From a virus, in IMG/VR virus record IMGVR_UViG_3300023119_000128, positions 1 to 23,551 of that record: a stretch of DNA of 23,551 nucleotides; one strand, 5' to 3'. A program made the position numbers and the translations under genes. Under the pieces are notes generated by a model. The model was not told the origin of the DNA, ran no database searches, and saw only the letters and a list, made by a program, of their open reading frames with translations. Of this stretch, positions 18,504-23,551 are shown piece after piece; the stretch's first letter is position 1, and each line of letters begins with the position of its first letter.

Positions 18504-18865
18504 TATAGTTTCTCTAATACCTTTTTGACTTCTTTATCTTCTTCAATCTCTTTAAGTTCCCCTATCGGTAGCATATTAAGGAAGTTCATAAATGTTTTAA
18601 GAACACCCCAATACTCTGGTTCTATCTTAAAGAGCAACAGTGTTGAACCGGCGTCCGTTCCGAACAAATTACTGATAACAGTCATATGGTTCAATATCAA
18701 CCGTTCTTTTAACTCACCTGTTTCATTATACTTTTTCAATAGACGCTTTATATACTTAAAGCGTTTCATGTCATCGTAAAATTCAGCTTCACCTTCACAC
18801 TGTGGATTATCATAATGCTTGATAGCAAACATTATTATATTATCATTAGTTAGTTTCTCAAACAT
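18503..18865 (-). CDS. Conserved helical phage protein (DUF7207-like)
   Basis: The 120-residue, mainly helical protein begins MFEKLTNDNIIMFAIKHYDN and contains DDMKRFKYIKRLLKKYNETG and ERLILNHMTVISNLFGTDAG. I associate this pattern with a small conserved protein of T4-like marine phages (tentatively DUF7207), with function unknown. It is coupled to the next gene by a one-base overlap and preceded by the gene at 18882. Confidence 0.75.
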   Translation of the reverse strand: MFEKLTNDNIIMFAIKHYDNPQCEGEAEFYDDMKRFKYIKRLLKKYNETGELKERLILNHMTVISNLFGTDAGSTLLLFKIEPEYWGVLKTFMNFLNMLPIGELKEIEEDKEVKKVLEKL

Positions 18866-18881
18866 AATGCCTTACCGTTTA

Positions 18882-19298
18882 TTAGACGATTCTGGCTTTA
18901 ATAAAATGTGTTCCTGCTGAAGTTTTTTCGTGCATTATTTCGATTGATAGTCCACCCTCAACCTTGTGAGAAATACCATCATCGTTCACATCGCCATTTT
19001 CGTCTTTTCCAATTCTTCCACCAAACTGTGTCAGTGGCATAGAATACGAACCACCGCTCTCTGACAAATCAAAGTTATCAAAAGAAATAGAAAGTCTTCC
19101 TAGTTTCTCTCTAAGTTTATTTAGAGCGTGTTCTGCAACTAGGTGTTCAATACCACCCAATGCGCCTAGGAAAGAATTGATTCTTTCGATAGTTTCTGGT
19201 TTGGAGAGATCATTAGAAAAGTCAGGCCCACTTGGTTGATGTCCCACATCAATGTTTGCATTGTGTGATTCATCAAGATACTTGTTAAAGGTCTTCAT
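18882..19298 (-). CDS. Virion-block protein with T4 internal-protein-like leader
   Basis: The 138-residue protein, started at the second ATG (19298; GAGG 9 nt upstream), begins MKTFNKYLDESHNANIDVGH. MKTFxxYLDE|S resembles the T4 capsid-targeting peptide MKTYQEFIAE|A, including an LxE site fitting the T4 prohead protease rule ([L/I]xE before a small residue). The mature part has mixed helix and beta (LGRLSISFDNFDLSESGGSY, then VEGGLSIEIMHEKTSAGTHF). Candidate internal head protein; the body matches nothing I know. An in-frame ATG at 19304 is possible. Confidence 0.72.
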   Translation of the reverse strand: MKTFNKYLDESHNANIDVGHQPSGPDFSNDLSKPETIERINSFLGALGGIEHLVAEHALNKLREKLGRLSISFDNFDLSESGGSYSMPLTQFGGRIGKDENGDVNDDGISHKVEGGLSIEIMHEKTSAGTHFIKARIV

Positions 19299-19446
19299 TT
19301 TCATCTTCCTCTTCTACAACTTCTTCGATTTCCTCTTCGACAACCTCTTCTACAACATTAGGGTTGACTTCTAGGATTTCTTGAAGTGCTTCTGGTTTTT
19401 TCTTTTCTGGAATGGGTTGACCATTCGCACCGTATCTAACTGTCAT
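19285..19446 (-). CDS. Small acidic protein
   Basis: The 53-residue ORF starts at 19446 with AAGGAG 7 nt upstream (the frame is open to 19497 but that part overlaps the previous gene). It reads MTVRYGANGQPIPEKKKPEA, then ends in a Glu/Val run (VVEEEIEEVVEEEDENEDL). The extreme acidic tail could mimic DNA or act as a disordered linker; no function is known. It overlaps the next gene by 14 nt. Confidence 0.65.
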   Translation of the reverse strand: MTVRYGANGQPIPEKKKPEALQEILEVNPNVVEEVVEEEIEEVVEEEDENEDL

Positions 19447-19457
19447 GGCTTTTCTCC

Positions 19458-19922
19458 TTAAGCAATAGTTACGCCGTAAGAACCAACAACAACCCATGAT
19501 GAGTTAGTAGATAGCAAAGTTACGGTATCTCCAACATCTGCAAAGGTAATAGTTCCAGCACCACCCCATGCTGCGCCTGTTACTGTAACAACAGAATCAT
19601 TTGCACCAGAACCACCGTCAACAGTCATTGTAATGATTTTAAGTTGTCCGTTACTTCCAGCACCAAGTGAACCGGCGTGAGCACCATTAGTAGTGTCAAT
19701 GTGAGTGATTGATGAAGCAACATCAATTGCCTCTGCGACTTGGTCACATACATGAACTGTATCGTCCAATGCAATCCAAGTTGGAATGTTGTTAAAAACA
19801 TTTGCAACCGAAATCTTTTTATTAACAGGGTTGCCACTTGGGTCATCAATTACATGAAGCAAGTCTTCTGCTGCAAGGTTATTACCCAAATCTGTTAGTG
19901 CAGTAATCTTTTTATCTGCCAT
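19458..19922 (-). CDS. Probable virion structural protein (fibre/decoration-like)
   Basis: The 154-residue protein opens MADKKITALTDLGNNLAAED, a phrase common at the N-termini of phage tail-fibre or tail-associated proteins. A beta-rich Thr/Gly/Val body follows (LKIITMTVDGGSGANDSVVT, FADVGDTVTLLSTNSSWVVV). No enzyme motif is visible. The short length suggests a decoration or adaptor rather than a full fibre. TAAGGAG precedes the ATG. It is the same type of protein as that at 16582-17379. Confidence 0.75.
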   Translation of the reverse strand: MADKKITALTDLGNNLAAEDLLHVIDDPSGNPVNKKISVANVFNNIPTWIALDDTVHVCDQVAEAIDVASSITHIDTTNGAHAGSLGAGSNGQLKIITMTVDGGSGANDSVVTVTGAAWGGAGTITFADVGDTVTLLSTNSSWVVVGSYGVTIA

Positions 19923-19949
19923 TTGTTTTCTCCTTAATTATTTTAACCC

Positions 19950-20204
19950 TCAACTCAATACTGCCTTTAGGGCAGTATTATCGTCTTGCGAGGGAATGCT
20001 ACTGTCGGGATTCGACTCAAGTTGTTGCAGAAACAAGTCACACTGTTGGATTGCGCCATTAACGGCATTACCCTGTGCGGTCAACTGCACCCTCATACTA
20101 TCTATTTTTTGGATTTGTCCTTGAAGTCCTTCAAGTTCTTTTTCCAAATCTTTCTTTCGTTTTTCAATGTCACTGACAGTGATTGTCTTTTCATTCTTTG
20201 CCAT
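19950..20204 (-). CDS. Small coiled-coil protein
   Basis: The 84-residue protein is predicted mostly coiled coil: MAKNEKTITVSDIEKRKKDL, then EKELEGLQGQIQKIDSMRVQ and LTAQGNAVNGAIQQCDLFLQ. It has a short disordered Ser/Asp-rich end. It sits between two structural-looking genes, so an assembly or virion role is plausible. Its last codons encode a perfect hairpin (19957-19979). Confidence 0.7.
   Translation of the reverse strand: MAKNEKTITVSDIEKRKKDLEKELEGLQGQIQKIDSMRVQLTAQGNAVNGAIQQCDLFLQQLESNPDSSIPSQDDNTALKAVLS
19957..19979 (-). repeat. Perfect 9-bp stem-loop at gene 3' end
   Basis: AATACTGCC (19957-19965) and GGCAGTATT (19971-19979) with a 5-nt loop lie in the last codons of the coiled-coil gene. 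No T run follows on the minus strand, so it is not a normal terminator. It may be an mRNA-stabilising or processing hairpin before the structural gene at 19922. Confidence 0.6.
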
Positions 20205-20228
20205 AATCTACTCCGTAGTTTATACTAC

Positions 20229-20498
20229 TTATACATCTGCACCGATTGTTGTATCGTCAGTGTTATCGTCACCAGTAATAGAAGACATTGCAACAAAAAC
20301 TTCAGTCTTGTTACGAGTTCTACCATGCTGATCTGTATATGTGTTATTTGTTACCCATCCAGCGTGTGCAACACCTTTATCTTTGTTACCTTGAACCTGT
20401 GCTTCTGCTTCTGAAATTCCAGCAACAGCAGTCTTCTGAGCGGTAGTAAGATTCTTAGGTTTGTCAGACGCTTGGTCAACATTTCCCCATAGTGCCAT
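20229..20498 (-). CDS. Small conserved virion-block protein
   Basis: The 89-residue protein starts MALWGNVDQASDKPKNLTTA and continues with VAHAGWVTNNTYTDQHGRTR and KTEVFVAMSSITGDDNTDDT. The MALWGN opening is familiar from small proteins in T4-like marine phage structural regions. Polar, with no membrane segment. AAGGAG lies 7 nt before the ATG and a late-promoter-like GATAAATA lies about 32 nt upstream, so it may be produced abundantly late. Confidence 0.72.
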   Translation of the reverse strand: MALWGNVDQASDKPKNLTTAQKTAVAGISEAEAQVQGNKDKGVAHAGWVTNNTYTDQHGRTRNKTEVFVAMSSITGDDNTDDTTIGADV

Positions 20499-20529
20499 TG
20501 TTATTCTCCTTAATGGTTGTTTATAGTTC

Positions 20530-20537
20530 TATTTATC
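20530..20537 (-). promoter_or_regulatory. Late promoter-like GATAAATA
   Basis: Minus strand GATAAATA (20537-20530), one mismatch from the T4 late consensus TATAAATA. It overlaps the nucleotidase stop codon and lies at a good distance (32 nt) from the ATG at 20498. Context favours it; sequence alone is weak. Confidence 0.35.
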
Positions 20538-21045
20538 TAAATCCATTTCTCTTCAATTGAGCAATAGTATTAGATGGGCTCGTATGGTGAATCCCAATAC
20601 CCCCAGCGGCTTCCCATTCTTTAATATTCTTCAAATAATCATCAATCAGAATATTTGGTTTACCGTTAGTCTTTGCATATTTCTGCTTTTCTGCTCTTAA
20701 AACAAGATAAACTTTACCTTTGGGTGAGGCATTTTTCTTTAACCAAGCAGTTTTGCCTGGGCGTGAATTTCTATCCCTATTAGAATATGCAGACAAAATG
20801 TTTGCGTTGTAACGATTGATAAATTTCCACATCGTCTGAGCGCCAGGCATCCAAGGCAATGTATGCCAAAAATCTTTCTTTGACTTAATTGCTTCCCAGC
20901 GTTCTTCCTTGTCTGTAGAGACAAAGGATTTACCTGTCAATTTTTCGTAACCACCGATAAAGTCACAAAGAACCATATCCATGTCACAATAAATTTCAGG
21001 CAAATCCTCTTCGGAAATTTTTAGAAGTTCCGAAATATTTTTCAT
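20533..21045 (-). CDS. HAD-family 5'(3')-deoxyribonucleotidase-like protein
   Basis: The 170-residue protein has HAD motifs: IYCDMDMVLCDF (nucleophile D21 and D23), NILSAYS (motif II Ser near 85-88), a Lys in LRAEKQKYAK (near 120), and NILIDDYLKNIKEWE (D135, D136). The order and length match the 5'(3')-deoxyribonucleotidase branch, which removes phosphate from deoxynucleoside monophosphates. It may tune nucleotide pools alongside the RNR genes at 9491-12526, although it sits in the virion block. The preceding gene's stop shares one base with its ATG. Confidence 0.83.
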   Translation of the reverse strand: MKNISELLKISEEDLPEIYCDMDMVLCDFIGGYEKLTGKSFVSTDKEERWEAIKSKKDFWHTLPWMPGAQTMWKFINRYNANILSAYSNRDRNSRPGKTAWLKKNASPKGKVYLVLRAEKQKYAKTNGKPNILIDDYLKNIKEWEAAGGIGIHHTSPSNTIAQLKRNGFR

Positions 21046-21962
21046 TACTCACCGTCTTTATCTTCTGGACTAACTTCAATCTTATCTAGAGGTTTGCCAG
21101 TCATGGTTTTCTTGCCTTTTACTTCGTCTTCTTTTTCTTCAGACTTCTTTTTCTTTGCACCCCAATAACCTTCTTTCCACATAGAAATCGCATTTGCATA
21201 TGCAGACATCGACTCTTGCATCTGTTCGTTAGTTATTTGGATTGCCTTAGCAACAGCAGGGTCTTTAGAAAGTCCTTTTGCAATCTTTTCGATTGTAGTG
21301 ACAATCTGTGTCATGTTACCACCCTTCCAACGAGGGTCGTTAAGAACACCAAATGCCATTTTATACTGTTTTGCAGAATACTTCTCTTCAAGTTCTACTT
21401 CTTCTGCCTTTGCTCTCAACTTTTTGAGATCATCACCATCGACTTTACCGTTCTTGTTCAAGTCAATTTTCTTTTGTTTTGCAGTAAGTTCTTCAGACTT
21501 AGTTTTTGCAAAGTCAGAATACTCTTCTCTTTCTAGAACCTTGAATGATGGAGCACCTTTAGACTTCATATCCTTCATCAACTTGTCTGCATCATCTGGG
21601 AATTCGATTACGAGTTCGTCACCCTCATCGTATGCATCTTCGTAAGGCACCATGTTTCCAGCAACTTTTTGTGTAAGAACTTTGTATGCTCTTGCAGCGT
21701 CACTAGAACTTCTGAACTGTAGAACTAACAAGTCTGCTGGTTTCTCTTGAAGTTTTGCTTCTGACATATGATAACCTTTGCCATCACAATGGTCGCATCC
21801 TTCGCCTTTACACTTAGGACATTCAACCTTTTCTTCATTCTTAGGTTTTTCACCTTTTTCTTTTTTCGCAATTGCGATTGCGGCCTGTTGTGCTGGAGAA
21901 ACTGCCTCAAGAACGGCACTCTCCAGACTGCCCGCTTTTGTATCGAAATACTTCTTGGACAT
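21045..21962 (-). CDS. Virion-block protein with DnaJ-type zinc knuckle and EF-hand-like loop
   Basis: This 305-residue, Lys/Glu-rich protein combines unusual parts. Residues 48-63 (CPKCKGEGCDHCDGKG) repeat the CxxCxGxG pattern of DnaJ zinc centres (C48, C51, C56, C59). A middle domain LLVLQFRSSSDAARAYKVLT looks like a small alpha/beta fold. Residues 167-178 (DLNKNGKVDGDD) fit an EF-hand/dockerin calcium loop. A helical domain follows the acidic linker AEEVELEEK (186-194), and the C-terminus is basic. It resembles segmented virion proteins of marine T4-like phages. The linker is like those of the protein upstream, suggesting shared proteolytic processing. Confidence 0.75.
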   Translation of the reverse strand: MSKKYFDTKAGSLESAVLEAVSPAQQAAIAIAKKEKGEKPKNEEKVECPKCKGEGCDHCDGKGYHMSEAKLQEKPADLLVLQFRSSSDAARAYKVLTQKVAGNMVPYEDAYDEGDELVIEFPDDADKLMKDMKSKGAPSFKVLEREEYSDFAKTKSEELTAKQKKIDLNKNGKVDGDDLKKLRAKAEEVELEEKYSAKQYKMAFGVLNDPRWKGGNMTQIVTTIEKIAKGLSKDPAVAKAIQITNEQMQESMSAYANAISMWKEGYWGAKKKKSEEKEDEVKGKKTMTGKPLDKIEVSPEDKDGE

Positions 21963-21963
21963 A

Positions 21964-23551
21964 TTATTCTCCTTTTCTCATTTTTTCAATTTCGGATGCC
22001 CGATTGATTTTGTTTATTGTCTCTTGTGCCTTTGCAATTTGCAACTGCAATTGAGCAATTCTTGTTTTCTTTTGATCTTCCTTACCTTGATCGACTTTCT
22101 TTGCCTGATCGTTGGCAGGGGTTTCTTCTTCTTTGAGTTGAGACTTATCTACTTTATCACCAATACTTTGTGCAGTTTTAAGTCTTGCCATTTTTAGTGG
22201 TGCAACATCTTTGAATCTCTTTTCAAGACTTTTGCGATCCAACCTCAAATCTCTCTCATCACTGCCCATTGAATAGATTTTCATATCTGTTCCAACAAGA
22301 GCATATTTCATCTTTGGTGCTTCGTCTAGTTCAGTTTCTTCTGCAACAGAACGAATATAGTCTGCAATCTTGGCAACTGGTGCATTAGGATATGCCTTGA
22401 TTGCACCAGCAAGTTCCTTCTTCACCATTGATTCTGCCTCTTTAGGATTGTTACCTTTCTTAACCAAATATGCAACAACCTTCTTTGCGTCTACTGCCTC
22501 TTCAACAGATTCTAGTTTACCACCAGCATCTGTAAACGCAGCGATTGCCATGTTCTTCTTCTCTTCATCAGACTTACCTTTGAACTGTGGTGCGTCTGAT
22601 TTCTTGAAGTCATCAATCCATGCACCCAAACCATCAGAGACTTTTAGTTTCTCTTCTAGTGGTTGGGAAGGCCACTGGATAGGTTCTACACCTTCTTCCA
22701 CTGACTCTGGAACAACTCGCAGTTTACCAGCAACATACAAAGGATGATCTTTCATCGCCTTCTGTGCATCTTCTTCATCGTTTGAGTCAACAGAGATGAT
22801 ATACTTACCACCCTTCTGTGCAACCTTATGTCTAATCTTACCAAGTGCTTCTTTTGCCTGATAGGTAACTAGTTTGAGGTTCAACATTGCCTCTTCTAGT
22901 TCAACTTCTTCTTTGATACCAAGACGCTTCATATGTTTCTTTACAATATCCCTCGCATCACCGTTTGGATTCTTCTTACCAGCAACATACAAGTCATCAA
23001 ACAACTCATCATCACCAATAAGTGCATAGAGTTTGTCTGAAGCATCATCACCTTCTTTGCCAAGTTTAATTGGTTTAGACATAAGTTTTTTCAAAGCATC
23101 TTTTGCCTTTGGTGAATCTGGAAGAGCCCATGTTCCTTCTTTAATGTCATCAATAGATGCACCCATATCTCCGATAGCAAATGTTACCTTACCATCTCTC
23201 TTGTATAGGAACTTCTTAACTGAACCTTCATTACCTTTTGTTGCAAGAGTAATCTTTTCAACTCTTCCCTTGTTTACCACATTCTTTGATTTCACAACAT
23301 AATCAACAAAGTCTGTTCCCTTGCTGATTGTAGAACTGGTTTTGAGTTTGATAGTGTCACCCTTCTTCATCTTGTCAAATGCACGAACCAACTTAGGGTC
23401 ATCCATCTTTAATTCATCAAGATCAAGTTCCTCTTTAACACTTTCCACATTACTATGGTCAATATTTGCATGAAGTCCTTTCATCTGTTCATGTGTGCCA
23501 GAAAGTTTATTCTGCATCCACTCTGGAAATTCACCACCACCTTGAATGTGT
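21964..23551 (-). CDS. Large segmented acidic protein, candidate processed virion protein (5' end outside window)
   Basis: At least 528 residues. The first in-window ATG is at 23517, but the frame stays open to the edge, encoding ...HIQGGGEFPEWMQNKLSGTHE, so the real start is probably outside. The protein is a string of small domains separated by acidic linkers: ESVKEELDLDEL (25-36, numbered from 23517), IKEEVELEEA (201-210), PLEEK (286-290), ESVEEAV (336-342) and AEETELDEA (392-400). LEE|A and LDE|A match the T4 prohead-protease rule. The C-terminus is a Gln/Lys coiled coil (ARIAQLQLQ-type). One segment resembles a PDZ-free alpha/beta fold (KYIISVDSNDEEDAQKAMKD). Likely a virion or prohead-core protein. 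Confidence 0.75.
   Translation of the reverse strand, partial: HIQGGGEFPEWMQNKLSGTHEQMKGLHANIDHSNVESVKEELDLDELKMDDPKLVRAFDKMKKGDTIKLKTSSTISKGTDFVDYVVKSKNVVNKGRVEKITLATKGNEGSVKKFLYKRDGKVTFAIGDMGASIDDIKEGTWALPDSPKAKDALKKLMSKPIKLGKEGDDASDKLYALIGDDELFDDLYVAGKKNPNGDARDIVKKHMKRLGIKEEVELEEAMLNLKLVTYQAKEALGKIRHKVAQKGGKYIISVDSNDEEDAQKAMKDHPLYVAGKLRVVPESVEEGVEPIQWPSQPLEEKLKVSDGLGAWIDDFKKSDAPQFKGKSDEEKKNMAIAAFTDAGGKLESVEEAVDAKKVVAYLVKKGNNPKEAESMVKKELAGAIKAYPNAPVAKIADYIRSVAEETELDEAPKMKYALVGTDMKIYSMGSDERDLRLDRKSLEKRFKDVAPLKMARLKTAQSIGDKVDKSQLKEEETPANDQAKKVDQGKEDQKKTRIAQLQLQIAKAQETINKINRASEIEKMRKGE

Noticed and set aside
19957-19979. Hairpin considered as an intrinsic terminator
   Set aside because: It lies before the stop codon and has no T run afterward, so it is listed only as a stem-loop.
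21778-22197. Plus-strand open frame opposite the virion-block proteins
   Set aside because: Phe/Cys/Ser-rich translation of the reverse of Lys/Glu-rich genes; no ribosome site or neighbours on that strand.

Overview
The window is a gene-dense, AT-rich segment in which every supported gene lies on the minus strand, so transcription runs from high to low coordinates. It reads as part of the genome of a marine T4-like contractile-tailed phage (cyanophage or pelagiphage type). The evidence is a T4-type gp61 primase, a T4-type RNase H, nrdA/nrdB, a phage bS21 ribosomal protein, tRNAs, a spanin pair, a GH108 endolysin, and many short genes with ATGA or TAATG junctions. The host cannot be fixed from sequence alone. 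The exported proteins and spanins point to a Gram-negative marine bacterium.

In transcription order, 23551-15887 is a virion-type block. It holds a large acidic multi-segment protein (5' end outside the window), a zinc/EF-hand-like protein, a HAD nucleotidase, several small structural-looking proteins, and two proteins whose N-termini resemble T4 capsid-targeting sequences. From 15877 to 13613 come small basic and membrane proteins, an overlapping Rz/Rz1-type spanin pair, a DUF1353-like protein and a tail-anchored coiled-coil protein. From 13567 to 8370 is the DNA-precursor and replication block: primase, ribonucleotide reductase alpha subunit, a glutaredoxin-fused beta subunit, a zinc ribbon, a PD-(D/E)XK nuclease and a methyltransferase.

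From 8264 to 4620 there are mostly small accessory genes, including an 18-residue mini-gene, a DUF3563-like protein, a secreted protein with a faint sulfur-globule-protein look, and an exported glycine-zipper protein. Strong sigma70-type promoters separate them. From 4598 to 1 come tRNA-Arg(UCU), bS21, tRNA-Thr(UGU), tRNA-Gly(UCC), RNase H, an endolysin, a putative small RNA with its own promoter and terminator, a SprT-like metalloprotein and small unknowns.

The strongest points for follow-up are: (1) the multi-segment acidic proteins with LxE|A-type candidate prohead-protease sites; (2) near-identical promoter cassettes, two of them joined to near-identical terminator hairpins, resembling the mobile promoter/stem-loop cassettes of T4-type phages; (3) a putative ~100-nt small RNA whose CU-rich segment is complementary to the purine-rich leaders made by those cassettes; and (4) the glutaredoxin-NrdB fusion. 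All family calls come from reading motifs; no database search was run.
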